Assembly (NCBI RefSeq): GCF_013623835.1
Contig: NZ_JABKDE010000004.1
Coordinates: 124,001 to 188,000, forward strand
From: Brevibacterium oceani
GTDB lineage: Bacteria > Actinomycetota > Actinomycetes > Actinomycetales > Brevibacteriaceae
Length of the DNA: 64,000 nt
Direction: 5' to 3'
Shown here: positions 51,123 to 59,344 of the stretch, one piece after another
Position numbering within the stretch: position 1 is the first letter of the stretch
Layout of the letters: each line of letters opens with the position of its first letter
The notes under the pieces: model-generated
Database searches by the model: none
Told to the model about the DNA's origin: nothing
What the model saw: only the letters and a program-made list of their open reading frames with translations
Program-made: the position numbers and the translations under genes

Positions 51123-51953
51123 ATGGTCCACGCATTCGATTTCACCGCTCCCGACAGCTATATCCTCAACTGCTCGACGCTGCTCACCGAACTGCCCGTC
51201 CTCGAACGTGCCCAGGCCGCGAAGGACGCCGGCTTCGACCAGGTCGAGTTCTGGTGGCCCTTCGACGGCAACCCGACCCCCACCTCGGCGGAGGTCGATG
51301 AGTTCATCACCTCACTCGAAAACGCCGGAGTCGAACTCAAAGGACTGAACTTCTGGGCCGGGAACATGGCAGGCGGCGATCGCGGAATGGTCTCCGTCAT
51401 CGGCGCCGAGGACGACTTCGCCGCGAACGTCGCCATCGTCGTCGAGATCGGCCGCCGCACCGGCTGCCGCGCCTTCAACGCCCTCTACGGCCTGCGCACC
51501 GAAGGCCAGGACCCCTCCGGTCAGGATTCGACGGCCGCGGCGAACCTCGACCTCGCTGCCCGCGCGGTCGCCGAGATCGACGGAACCGTCCTCGTCGAAC
51601 CCGTCTCCGGTGCCGAGGGCTACCCGCTCAAGCGCTACGCCGACGCCGCCGAGGTGGTCGCGAAGGTCCGATCGGAAGGCCCCGCGAACATCGCCGTCCT
51701 CGCCGACTTCTTCCATATGTCCGTCAACGGCGACGACGTCGCCGCCGTCATCGAGGTCGAAGCCGCGAACTTCGGCCACATCCAGATCGCCGACGCCGAG
51801 GGCCGCGGAGCACCGGGCACCGGCTCGCTGCCGCTGCGCGACTGGATCGACCGCGCCTACGCGCTCGGCTACACCGGGCAGGTCGCCCTCGAATACAAAC
51901 AGGACCGCGCCACCGCCTTCGACTGGCTGAGCCACGTCACCCAGACCGCCTGA
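51123..51953 (+). CDS. hyi: Hydroxypyruvate isomerase
   Basis: A 276-residue TIM-barrel enzyme of the xylose isomerase-like superfamily that interconverts hydroxypyruvate and tartronate semialdehyde. FDQVEFWWPF near residue 40, GCRAFNALYGLR, LVEPVSGAEGYPL with the metal Glu, LADFFHMSVNG, HIQIADAEGRGAPGTG and VALEYKQDR supply the metal site of the Hyi family. It opens the glyoxylate-to-glycerate operon (hyi, glxR, gcl) downstream of a regulated promoter. ATG 51123 follows AAAGGAGAGC. Confidence 0.9.
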   Translation: MVHAFDFTAPDSYILNCSTLLTELPVLERAQAAKDAGFDQVEFWWPFDGNPTPTSAEVDEFITSLENAGVELKGLNFWAGNMAGGDRGMVSVIGAEDDFAANVAIVVEIGRRTGCRAFNALYGLRTEGQDPSGQDSTAAANLDLAARAVAEIDGTVLVEPVSGAEGYPLKRYADAAEVVAKVRSEGPANIAVLADFFHMSVNGDDVAAVIEVEAANFGHIQIADAEGRGAPGTGSLPLRDWIDRAYALGYTGQVALEYKQDRATAFDWLSHVTQTA

Positions 51954-51981
51954 CCACCCTCACCTTCACGGAGGAAACCCC

Positions 51982-52869
51982 ATGAGCAAGACAATCGCAT
52001 TCATCGGACTCGGAATCATGGGCCTGCCCATGGCCACAAACCTCGTCAATGCCGGCTTCGACGTCCGCGGCTTCAACCGCACCCCGGCCAAGGCCGACGC
52101 CCTCGCCGAGGCGGGAGGAAGTGCCGCATCGACCATCGCCGAGGCGGTGACCGGGGCCGACGTCATCATCACCATGGTTCCCGATTCACCCGACGTCGAA
52201 GCCGTGCTCACCGGCGACGACGGAATCCTCGCCCACGCTTCCGCCGGGGCCACCTGGATCGACTTCTCCACCATCCGCCCCGATGTGGCCAAGGAGCTGG
52301 CCGGCAAGGCCGCCGAGGCCGGACTCAAGCCCCTCGACGCACCCGTCTCCGGCGGAGAGCCCGGCGCCATCGACGGTGTCCTGTCGATCATGGTCGGCGG
52401 GAACAAGGCCGACTTCGACGCGGTGTCCGATGTCTTCGAAGCCGTCGGCAAGACCATCGTCCTCGTCGGCCCCTCAGGAGCCGGCCAGACCGTCAAGGCC
52501 GCGAACCAGCTCATGGTCGCCGGCAATATCGGACTGCTCGCCGAGGCCGTCGTCTTCCTCGAAGCCTACGGAGTCGAAACAGGTGCGGCGCTGCAGGTCC
52601 TCGGCGGAGGACTGGCCGGATCCAAGGTGCTCGACCAGAAGGGGCAGAAGATGCTCGACCGTGAGTTCGGCCCCGGATTCCGGCTCGAACTCCACCACAA
52701 GGACATGGGCATCGTCGCCGCCGCCGCACGCGAAGCAGGAGTGGCCATCCCGCTCGGGGCCACCGTCGCCCAGCTCGTCGCTGCAACAGTGCGGCAGGGC
52801 AACGGAGGACTCGACCATTCGGGTCTCTTCACCGTCATCGAACAGCTCTCCGGAAAGACCGAGAACTGA
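51982..52869 (+). CDS. glxR: Tartronate semialdehyde (2-hydroxy-3-oxopropionate) reductase
   Basis: A 295-residue beta-hydroxyacid dehydrogenase that reduces tartronate semialdehyde to D-glycerate. The NAD(P) motif [17 protein letters not shown] starts at residue 5. [14 protein letters not shown] is the substrate loop, [15 protein letters not shown] holds the catalytic Lys, and [13 protein letters not shown] is the C-terminal signature. It is 28 bases after hyi behind CGGAGG. Two strong hairpins fill the gap before gcl. Confidence 0.92.
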   Translation: MSKTIAFIGLGIMGLPMATNLVNAGFDVRGFNRTPAKADALAEAGGSAASTIAEAVTGADVIITMVPDSPDVEAVLTGDDGILAHASAGATWIDFSTIRPDVAKELAGKAAEAGLKPLDAPVSGGEPGAIDGVLSIMVGGNKADFDAVSDVFEAVGKTIVLVGPSGAGQTVKAANQLMVAGNIGLLAEAVVFLEAYGVETGAALQVLGGGLAGSKVLDQKGQKMLDREFGPGFRLELHHKDMGIVAAAAREAGVAIPLGATVAQLVAATVRQGNGGLDHSGLFTVIEQLSGKTEN

Positions 52870-52888
52870 CACGACCGCCCCACCAGCC

Positions 52889-52966
52889 GGGCGGGGCCGT
52901 CGGCCCAACGACACCGACGGCCCCGCCCACCACGAACCGAGCCGGCGACAGCGTCGTCGCCGGCTC
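52889..52966. repeat. Two perfect hairpins in tandem between glxR and gcl
   Basis: Hairpin 1: GGGCGGGGCCGTCGG (52889-52903) pairs with CCGACGGCCCCGCCC (52914-52928), 15 bp. Hairpin 2: GAGCCGGCGAC (52939-52949) pairs with GTCGCCGGCTC (52956-52966), 11 bp. No T-run follows either. Hairpin 2 ends 18 bases before the gcl ATG, next to its AAAGGA site. They could attenuate, partly terminate, or set the relative mRNA stability of the two genes. Confidence 0.75.
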
Positions 52967-52984
52967 ACGAACAAAGGACGAACA

Positions 52985-54778
52985 ATGACACGTATGCGCG
53001 CAGTCGACGCCGCAGTGCTCATCCTCGAAAAGGAAGGCGCCACCGAGACCTTCGGCCTGCCCGGAGCGGCGATCAACCCGCTGTACTCGGCGATGAAGGC
53101 TCACGGCGGAATCCGCCACACGCTGGCCCGCCACGTCGAGGGAGCCTCCCATATGGCCGACGGCTACACCCGTTCGGCCCCGGGCAACATCGGAGTCTGC
53201 CTGGGCACCTCGGGCCCGGCCGGCACCGACATGATCACCGGTCTCTATGCCGCCGCCGCCGACTCCCAGCCGATCCTGTGCATCACCGGCCAAGCACCCG
53301 TCGCCGTGCTCGACAAGGAAGACTTCCAGGCCGTCGACATCGCTTCGATCGCGGCGCCGGTGACGAAGATGGCCAAGACGGTCCTCGAGGCCGGGCAGGT
53401 GCCCGGAGTCTTCCAGACCGCCTTCCAACTCATGCGCTCGGCCCGCCCCGGCCCCGTGCTCATCGACCTGCCCATCGACGTGCAGCAGACCGAGATCGAC
53501 TTCGACATCGACGCCTACGAACCGCTCGCCCCCGCGAAGCCCGCGGCCACCTCGGCGCAGGCGGAGAAGATCCTCGACCTCATCGCCGAGGCGGCCCATC
53601 CGATCATCATCGCCGGCGGGGGAATCATCAACGCCGATGCCGCCGACCGCCTCGTCGAATTCGCCGAACTCACCTCGATCCCGGTCTCGCCGACCCTGAT
53701 GGGATGGGGTGCGATCCCCGACGACCACCCGCTGGCCGCCGGCATGGTCGGCATCCAGACTCACGTGCGCTACGGCAACGCCTCCTTCCTCGAATCCGAC
53801 CTCGTCATCGGCATCGGCAACCGCTGGGCCAACCGCCACACCGGCAACCTCGACGTGTATCGCAAGGGTCGGAAGTTCGTCCACATCGACATCGAACCCA
53901 CGCAGATCGGCCGCGTCTTCGCCCCCGACTTCGGGGTCGCCTCGGATGCCGGCGCAGCCCTCGACGCCCTGCTCGCCGCCGCGCGATCGCGGTCGGGCGG
54001 CCTCCCGGACTTCACCGCCTGGGCCGATGAGTGCACGGCACGGAAGTCGACCGAGCATCGGAAGACGAACTTCACCGAGATGCCGATCAAGCCGCAGCGC
54101 GTCTATCAGGAGATGAACCAGGCCTTCGGGCAGGACGTCACCTACGTCTCGACGATCGGTCTGAGCCAGATCGCCGGTGCCCAGATGCTCCACGTCTACC
54201 GGCCCCGGCACTGGATCAACGCCGGCCAGGCCGGACCGCTGGGCTGGACCGGACCCGCAGCGCTCGGCGTGGCCAAGGGCAAGCCGGGCGAGACTGTCGT
54301 CGCGCTCTCCGGCGACTACGACTTCCAGTTCATGATCGAAGAGCTCGCCGTCGGCGCGCAGCACAAGATCCCCTACGTCCATGTCGTCGTCAACAACTCC
54401 TACCTGGGGCTCATCCGGCAGTCACAGCGCGGATTCGAGATGGACTACGAGGTGTCGCTGGCGTTCGAGAACATCAACTCGGCCGGATCCGCATCGTCGG
54501 GATACGGGGTCGACCATGTGGCCGTGGCCCAGGGGCTCGGCTGCAAGGCCCTGCGCGTCGAGGACCCCGAACTCATCGGCGAGGGACTGCGCGTGGCCAA
54601 GGAGCTCATGGACGAACACCAGGTGCCCGTGGTCGTCGAGGTCATCCTGGAAAGAGTCACGAACATCTCGATGGGCACCGCACTCGATGCGATCAACGAG
54701 TTCGAGACCCTCGCCCAGACCCCGGCGGACGCCCCGACGGCACTGACGCCGATGGGTGAGCTGGCCGCCGCGAAATAG
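52985..54778 (+). CDS. gcl: Glyoxylate carboligase (tartronate-semialdehyde synthase)
   Basis: A 597-residue ThDP enzyme that joins two glyoxylates into tartronate semialdehyde and CO2. [18 protein letters not shown] and [15 protein letters not shown] open the protein; a Val stands where other ThDP enzymes have the activating Glu, a known peculiarity of Gcl. [20 protein letters not shown] is the family link region. The ThDP motif [17 protein letters not shown]...[15 protein letters not shown] is near residue 440. It converts glyoxylate from ureidoglycolate for the reductase upstream. ATG 52985 follows AAAGGACG. Confidence 0.95.
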   Translation: MTRMRAVDAAVLILEKEGATETFGLPGAAINPLYSAMKAHGGIRHTLARHVEGASHMADGYTRSAPGNIGVCLGTSGPAGTDMITGLYAAAADSQPILCITGQAPVAVLDKEDFQAVDIASIAAPVTKMAKTVLEAGQVPGVFQTAFQLMRSARPGPVLIDLPIDVQQTEIDFDIDAYEPLAPAKPAATSAQAEKILDLIAEAAHPIIIAGGGIINADAADRLVEFAELTSIPVSPTLMGWGAIPDDHPLAAGMVGIQTHVRYGNASFLESDLVIGIGNRWANRHTGNLDVYRKGRKFVHIDIEPTQIGRVFAPDFGVASDAGAALDALLAAARSRSGGLPDFTAWADECTARKSTEHRKTNFTEMPIKPQRVYQEMNQAFGQDVTYVSTIGLSQIAGAQMLHVYRPRHWINAGQAGPLGWTGPAALGVAKGKPGETVVALSGDYDFQFMIEELAVGAQHKIPYVHVVVNNSYLGLIRQSQRGFEMDYEVSLAFENINSAGSASSGYGVDHVAVAQGLGCKALRVEDPELIGEGLRVAKELMDEHQVPVVVEVILERVTNISMGTALDAINEFETLAQTPADAPTALTPMGELAAAK

Positions 54779-54814
54779 GCCGGGTAAGGCCTGTGCCGAA
54801 TCGTCCGGGCCGAG

Positions 54815-54834
54815 TAGGCTAGAACGGTATACCG
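54815..54834 (+). promoter_or_regulatory. -10 box and palindromic operator before allB
   Basis: TAGGCT (54815-54820) is a plausible -10. The perfect palindrome CGGTATACCG (54825-54834) then covers the expected start of transcription. The string GGTATaCCGAA resembles GGTATcCCGAA in front of uraD (59283-59293), suggesting a common purine-responsive regulator. Confidence 0.5.
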
Positions 54835-54879
54835 AAAACGTGCCGCCGGCCTGCCGGGCCGGACGACTGAGGAGGAACA

Positions 54880-56235
54880 TTGAGCAATGACGCCAACTTC
54901 GATCTGATCATCCGCGCCGAGGCGGCCCTGCTGCCCGAGGGAATCGAGCCGGCAACGGTCGGCGTCAGGGACGGGAGGATCGCCGAGATCGCCCGCGGTG
55001 ACAACGGCCTGGATCCGGCCGCCTCGGCGGGGGCGGAGGTCGTCGAGGTCGGCGCCGATCAGGTGCTGCTGCCCGGACTCGTCGACTCCCATGTCCACGT
55101 CAACGACCCCGGCCGGGCCGAGTGGGAGGGCTTCGCCAGCGCCACCCGCGCGGCCGCGGCCGGGGGAGTGACGACGATCGTCGACATGCCGCTGAACTCC
55201 CTGCCGCCGACCGTCGACGTCGCCGCGCTCGAGACCAAACGCGAGGTCGCCGCACCGAAGGCATTCGTCGACGTCGGCTTCTGGGGCGGGGCGATCCCCG
55301 GCAACACCGCCGACCTGCGCCCCCTGCACGAGGCCGGTGTCTTTGGGTTCAAGTGCTTCCTCGAGGACTCAGGGGTCGACGAGTTCCCACCCCTGGAACC
55401 GGCCGAGATGCAGGCCGACATGGCCGAGATCGCGTCCTTTGACTCGATGCTCATCGTCCATGCCGAGGATCACGAGGTGATGACCGGGGCGCCGAAGAAC
55501 TCGGGCCCGAAATTCGCCGACTTCCTCGCCACACGCCCCCGTGAGGCCGAGAACGTCGCCATCGCGCGGGTCATCGACGCCGCCCGCGCCACCGGTGCCC
55601 GTGCCCACATCCTGCATCTGTCCTCAGCCGATTCGCTCGAACAGATCGCGGCGGCCAAGGCGGAAGGCGTCAAGCTCACCGTCGAGACCTGCCCGCACTA
55701 TCTCGTCTTCACCGCCGAGGAGATCCCGGACGGGGCGACGACACACAAGTGCTGCCCGCCGATCCGTGAGGAGTCCAACCGCGAGGCACTGTGGCAGGGA
55801 CTCATCGACGGCACCATCGACTGCATCGTCTCCGACCACTCGCCGTCGACGGCCGAACTCAAGCTGCTCGACACCGGGGACTTCGGTGCCGCATGGGGCG
55901 GGATATCATCCCTGCAGCTGGGCCTGTCGCTCGTCTGGACCGAGGCGGCCAAGCGCGGCATCGAACTCGCCGAAGTCGTCCGCTGGATGTCCGCGGCACC
56001 GGCGGCGGTGGCGCGGGTGGAGAACAAGGGCGCGATCGCGATGGGCAACGACGCGGACTTCGCCGTGTTCGCCCCCGATGAGGAGTGGACCGTGCGCGCC
56101 ACGGACCTCTATCACCGCAATCAGATCAGCGCGTACGATGCCCGCACCGTCCGCGGCCGCGTGTCCCGCACCGTGCTGCGCGGCGCCTCAGTGGACTTCG
56201 AGACCCCGACCGGTCGCCTCCTCACCGCCCGCTGA
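54880..56235 (+). CDS. allB: Allantoinase
   Basis: A 451-residue amidohydrolase that opens the hydantoin ring of allantoin to allantoate. Metal ligands are in LLPGLVDSHVHVNDPGR (HxH), FGFKCFLEDSG (the Lys that is carboxylated), LIVHAEDHEV, AHILHLSSADS and CIVSDHSPSTAELK. The ends fit AllB. The start is TTG 54880, clearly marked by GAGGAGG seven bases upstream. Its TGA shares its last base with a palindromic repeat. The next enzymes, for allantoate and ureidoglycolate, are not in the window. Confidence 0.93.
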   Translation: MSNDANFDLIIRAEAALLPEGIEPATVGVRDGRIAEIARGDNGLDPAASAGAEVVEVGADQVLLPGLVDSHVHVNDPGRAEWEGFASATRAAAAGGVTTIVDMPLNSLPPTVDVAALETKREVAAPKAFVDVGFWGGAIPGNTADLRPLHEAGVFGFKCFLEDSGVDEFPPLEPAEMQADMAEIASFDSMLIVHAEDHEVMTGAPKNSGPKFADFLATRPREAENVAIARVIDAARATGARAHILHLSSADSLEQIAAAKAEGVKLTVETCPHYLVFTAEEIPDGATTHKCCPPIREESNREALWQGLIDGTIDCIVSDHSPSTAELKLLDTGDFGAAWGGISSLQLGLSLVWTEAAKRGIELAEVVRWMSAAPAAVARVENKGAIAMGNDADFAVFAPDEEWTVRATDLYHRNQISAYDARTVRGRVSRTVLRGASVDFETPTGRLLTAR

Positions 56236-56300
56236 ATTACTACCTGACGGCGGCCCAGCAACCTTGCGCGGGGTTGCTGGGCCGTCGTCAGGTTGTTTGA
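56235..56300 (+). repeat. Stop-codon-anchored palindromic repeat, copy C (3' end of allB)
   Basis: AATTACTACC starts at the last base of the allB TGA, followed by TGACGGCGGCCCAGCAACC and the complementary arm. The right arm has one change (GTCGTC for GCCGTC) and the outer end has decayed (GGTTGTTT). This is the most diverged of the four copies. Confidence 0.88.
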
Positions 56301-56319
56301 GGAAGAAGTTATCCACAGA

Positions 56320-56352
56320 TTGCTGTTTTCTATTGCCGTTTTATAGTGAGTA
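56320..56352 (+). promoter_or_regulatory. Promoter of the orphan AbiEi-like/endonuclease-fold gene
   Basis: TTGCTG (56320-56325) and TATAGT (56342-56347) are spaced 16 bases. GTG 56353 begins five bases after the -10, with no ribosome-binding site, so the transcript is probably leaderless. The region is AT-rich compared with its surroundings. Confidence 0.6.
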
Positions 56353-57369
56353 GTGCACTTTGGTGTCATGTATCTGTGCATGACGACCGAGAAGCTCTAC
56401 CGGCTGGGTTTTTCCAAGGACGAGGTCCGGCGCGGCGAGAAGTGCTGCCTCTCGCGCATCGCCCGCGGCCGGTACGTCGCGACCGGATCCTGCGAGGACG
56501 CCCGCCATGAAGCCATCTGGGCGGCGCTGAGCGAGCAGGACTTCGAGGAGTTCGCTCACCGCGGGGACATGCGCGACGAGATCGAACCTCTGCGCGTGCT
56601 CATCCGCACTCGCGCCGAACGCATCCACACCGCCTCGGGGCGCTGGCGGGTGACGAAGGGGCGAGAGGTCTTCTCGCACCTCTCGGCCGCCCTCGTCCAC
56701 GGACTGCCGATCGCCTATTCGGCGCAGACTCGAGTCGAGGTGTTCCGTCCCAACGTCAGCCGCAGGTACCGACACCTCTACGTCCGCAACCGGGAGATCC
56801 CCTCGGCGCACCGGAAGATGGTCGGCATCTACGCGGTGACCACGCTCGAGCGCACCCTCATCGACGTCGCCCGCGACTACAGCCCGGACATCGCCGTGCC
56901 GATGCTCGACGAGGCGATCGGCCGCGGCCGGACGAGTCGGCTCCGGCTCGAGGCGGTCCTCGAGGAATGTCCCGAATCCCGCGGCGACGCAGCCGTGCTC
57001 CGTGCGCTGCACCTGACCGATGGGAGGCGAGAAGCGCCATCGGAGTCGATCGCCGCGGTCCGGTTCTTCGAGCACGGGATCGCAGGGTTCGAACCGCAGG
57101 TCGAATTCTTCGGCGACCACGGCGAGGTGATCGCCCGCGTCGACTTCTGCCACCGCGACGCCCGGCTGATCATCGAGATCGACGGGCTCGAGAAGTACAC
57201 GATGAACGGGCGGACTCCTCGTGAGAGCATCGCGGCAGAGAAGGCGCGCGAAGCGGCTCTCGAAGCCCGAGGCTACAAGGTCATCCGCTTGACCTTCGGG
57301 GAGCTCTTCCGCGCCGCACCGTTCGAACGGATCCTCGGTGTGCTCGCCACGCGGCTGCGCACCGAATGA
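56353..57369 (+). CDS. Orphan AbiEi-like HTH plus DUF559/Vsr-type PD-(D/E)XK domain protein
   Basis: A 338-residue protein. The N-terminus (LYRLGFSKDEVRRGEKCCLSRIARGRYV) resembles the AbiEi antitoxin winged helix. The middle is AbiEi-like (LSAALVHGLPI, VTTLERTLIDVARDYSPDIA). The C-terminal 90 residues resemble the DUF559/very-short-patch-repair nuclease fold, with VIARVDFCHRDARLIIEIDG (D...E-I-D core), a following Lys, and ARGYKVIRLTFGEL. Actinobacteria carry many such proteins without a partner toxin, and their role is unknown. No AbiEii-like gene is adjacent. The gene lies between two inverted copies of the palindromic repeat. GTG 56353 is preferred; ATG 56368 or 56380 is possible. Confidence 0.75.
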   Translation: MHFGVMYLCMTTEKLYRLGFSKDEVRRGEKCCLSRIARGRYVATGSCEDARHEAIWAALSEQDFEEFAHRGDMRDEIEPLRVLIRTRAERIHTASGRWRVTKGREVFSHLSAALVHGLPIAYSAQTRVEVFRPNVSRRYRHLYVRNREIPSAHRKMVGIYAVTTLERTLIDVARDYSPDIAVPMLDEAIGRGRTSRLRLEAVLEECPESRGDAAVLRALHLTDGRREAPSESIAAVRFFEHGIAGFEPQVEFFGDHGEVIARVDFCHRDARLIIEIDGLEKYTMNGRTPRESIAAEKAREAALEARGYKVIRLTFGELFRAAPFERILGVLATRLRTE

Positions 57370-57377
57370 ACGCCCCC

Positions 57378-57441
57378 AAAGAACCTGACGGCGGCCCAGC
57401 AACCTCGCGCCAGGTTGCTGGGCCGCCGTCGGGTAGCAATT
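57378..57441 (-). repeat. Stop-codon-anchored palindromic repeat, copy D (3' end of bcp)
   Basis: Read on the minus strand, AATTGCTACCC begins at the second base of the bcp TAA. The perfect 19-bp stem GACGGCGGCCCAGCAACCT with its complement follows. Its far end lies nine bases beyond the stop of the convergent endonuclease-fold gene, so the element could end transcription from both sides. It is in the opposite orientation to copy C. Confidence 0.92.
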
Positions 57442-57919
57442 AGGGGTGGAGGAGGTGGGTTCTCAGGCGGGCTACGTGGCCCTGGGCATCGACGTTGTAT
57501 TCCGCATGGGTGAGGGTGCCGTCCTCAGCGATGACGAACGTCGAGCGCAGGGTGCCCTGGAAGGTGTGTTCCCCGTCCGTCTTCTGCCCGTAGCTGCCGT
57601 AGGCCCGGGCGACGACCCCGCCGTAGTCGGACAGGAGCGAGAACGTCAGGCCCTCGTCAGCGGCGAAGGCCCGCAGCGACTCCGGATCATCGGGCGAGAC
57701 GCCGAGGACCTCGAAGCCGGCTGCCGCCAGCGCGGAGAGGTTGTCGCGGAAGTCGCAGGCCTCGGTGGTGCAGCCGGGCGTCGACGCCTTGGGGTAGAAG
57801 TAGAGGATGACCTTCCTGCCGGCGAAGTCGGACTTCGAGACGGTCCGTTCCTCTGAGTCGGTGAGCGTGAAGTCCGGTGCGATGTCTCCGGCTCGCAGCT
57901 GAGTCGTCGTCACGGTCAT
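57440..57919 (-). CDS. bcp: Thioredoxin-dependent thiol peroxidase (Bcp/PrxQ)
   Basis: A 159-residue peroxiredoxin that reduces hydroperoxides with electrons from thioredoxin. The active site is FYPKASTPGCTTEACDFRDN, with peroxidatic Cys50 and resolving Cys55, the PrxQ/Bcp spacing. LGVSPDDPESLRAF and RSTFVIAEDGTL complete the family pattern. ATG 57919 has GAAAGGA upstream. It starts 11 bases after the glycerate kinase stop and is almost certainly co-transcribed with it. That is notable because urate oxidase, encoded nearby, produces hydrogen peroxide. Confidence 0.94.
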   Translation of the reverse strand: MTVTTTQLRAGDIAPDFTLTDSEERTVSKSDFAGRKVILYFYPKASTPGCTTEACDFRDNLSALAAAGFEVLGVSPDDPESLRAFAADEGLTFSLLSDYGGVVARAYGSYGQKTDGEHTFQGTLRSTFVIAEDGTLTHAEYNVDAQGHVARLRTHLLHP

Positions 57920-57930
57920 GGTGGGTCCTT

Positions 57931-59142
57931 TCATCGTTGAATGGTGCTTCCAGGAATGGTGCTTCCAGCGGCCACGAGTGCACACGCATGCGCGGCCGAG
58001 TCCTCGATGAGCGCTGCGGCGCGCTCGGACAGCGTGTCCAGGTCCGCAGGCCCCGGCGCGATCGACAGAGCCGCGGTGATTCCCGCCTCCCGGCACTCGG
58101 CCGGGCTCAGCCCGACCCGTCCGGCGATGACGATCACCCGCGCCGAGGCGGGAGCGTGGTGCCGCACGGCCGCGACGACCTTCCCGCCCAGGGACTGCGA
58201 GTCGAACGAGCCCTCGCCGGTGAGCACGAGATCGGCCCCGGCGAGTGCCGCGCTCAGCCCGACGGCCTCGGCGACCATCTGCGATCCCGGCACCACCTCG
58301 GCGCCGAGCAGCGTCGTCAATGCCAGCGGAATCCCGCCGGCGGCGCCGAAGCCGGGGGTCGCGGACAGCGTCTCGGCCTCCTCCGCTGAGGAGGTGAGCA
58401 CCTCGGCGAGGTGGCCCAGACCGGTGTCGAGCACGGTCACGGAGTCCCCGTCCGCACCTTTCTGCGGACCGAAGACCGCCGCCGCCCCGCGGGGGCCGGT
58501 GAGCGGATTGTCGACATCGACGGCGATGCGCCAGCGCACATTTGTAGCCCGCGGATCGAGCTCTGAGACATCGACGGCAGCGACAGAGACCAGCCCACCG
58601 CCGCCGGGGGCGATCGGTTCGCCCTCGGCATCGGTGAATCGCGCGCCGAGGGCCGTGGCGATGCCGACGCCGCCGTCGGTGCTCGCCGAACCGCCGATGC
58701 ACAGCAGGATCTCCTCGACGCCGGTCTCGAGCACGGCGCGAGCGATCAGTCCGACCCCGAAGGTGTCGGCACGCTCGGGGCGCAGCGGCACGTCCGAGAC
58801 CTGCGGCAGTCCGTTGGCTTGGGCCGCCTCGATGACGGCGGTGGTGCCGTCGGGGGAGATCCCGAAGGCCGCCGAGGTGGCCCGACCGAGCGCATCGACC
58901 GTGTCCACCGTGCGCGGCTGGGTGCCCCAGACGGCGAGCAGGGTCTCGAGCGTGCCCTCTCCGCCGTCGGCGAAGGGCAGCTCGATCACGTCGGCTGCGG
59001 GGAAGGCGGTACGTGCGCCGCGGGCCATGGCGGCCGCGGCCGCGGGTGCGGAGGCCGAACCCTTGAAGGAGTCGGGGGCGCAGACGATCGTCGGGGCGCT
59101 CTGGGGCGCTGGGGTGGACTGTGGCACTGTGTCGTGACTCAT
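57931..59142 (-). CDS. glxK: Glycerate kinase
   Basis: A 403-residue type I glycerate kinase (GlxK/GarK family) that phosphorylates D-glycerate from the glyoxylate route. TIVCAPDSFKGSASAPAAAAAM, LPFADGGEGTLETLL, ILLCIGGSASTDGGVGIATALG and DLVLTGEGSFDSQSLGGK are the family signatures. The last residues GSTIPGSTIQR come from a tandem 14-base duplication. ATG 59142 is preferred, with GAGG close before it. It is divergent from the uraD-uraH-uricase genes and followed by bcp. Confidence 0.92.
   Translation of the reverse strand: MSHDTVPQSTPAPQSAPTIVCAPDSFKGSASAPAAAAAMARGARTAFPAADVIELPFADGGEGTLETLLAVWGTQPRTVDTVDALGRATSAAFGISPDGTTAVIEAAQANGLPQVSDVPLRPERADTFGVGLIARAVLETGVEEILLCIGGSASTDGGVGIATALGARFTDAEGEPIAPGGGGLVSVAAVDVSELDPRATNVRWRIAVDVDNPLTGPRGAAAVFGPQKGADGDSVTVLDTGLGHLAEVLTSSAEEAETLSATPGFGAAGGIPLALTTLLGAEVVPGSQMVAEAVGLSAALAGADLVLTGEGSFDSQSLGGKVVAAVRHHAPASARVIVIAGRVGLSPAECREAGITAALSIAPGPADLDTLSERAAALIEDSAAHACALVAAGSTIPGSTIQR
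57939..57967. repeat. Tandem duplication at the 3' end of glxK
   Basis: GAATGGTGCTTCCA occurs at 57939-57952 and 57954-57967, one base apart. It encodes the repeated GSTI near the C-terminus of glycerate kinase. It adds five residues in frame and looks like recent slippage. Confidence 0.75.
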
Positions 59143-59272
59143 GGCCTCATTCAACCTCATCGTCTGTCCGGGGTGATCCATGGTCCATTATCCACGATCC
59201 GGAAGAAAGTTTCCACAAAAATGTGTGAGCAATTTGACATCGGTGCAGGCGGCCAGCAGACTCGAACCAATC

Positions 59273-59294
59273 GTTCGGAAATGGTATCCCGAAC
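59273..59294. promoter_or_regulatory. Inverted repeat before uraD
   Basis: GTTCGG (59273-59278) and CCGAAC (59289-59294) are inverted repeats with a 10-base spacer. The centre contains GGTATCCCGAA, similar to the allB site, and the left part shares CGGAAAT with the hyi operator. It lies 50 bases before the uraD GTG. TTGACA at 59234-59239 is a possible -35. Confidence 0.45.
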
Positions 59295-59344
59295 CGTGAC
59301 AGTCTGATCAGAGACGGCCTTAACAGCCAGCCAAGGAGGTCATC

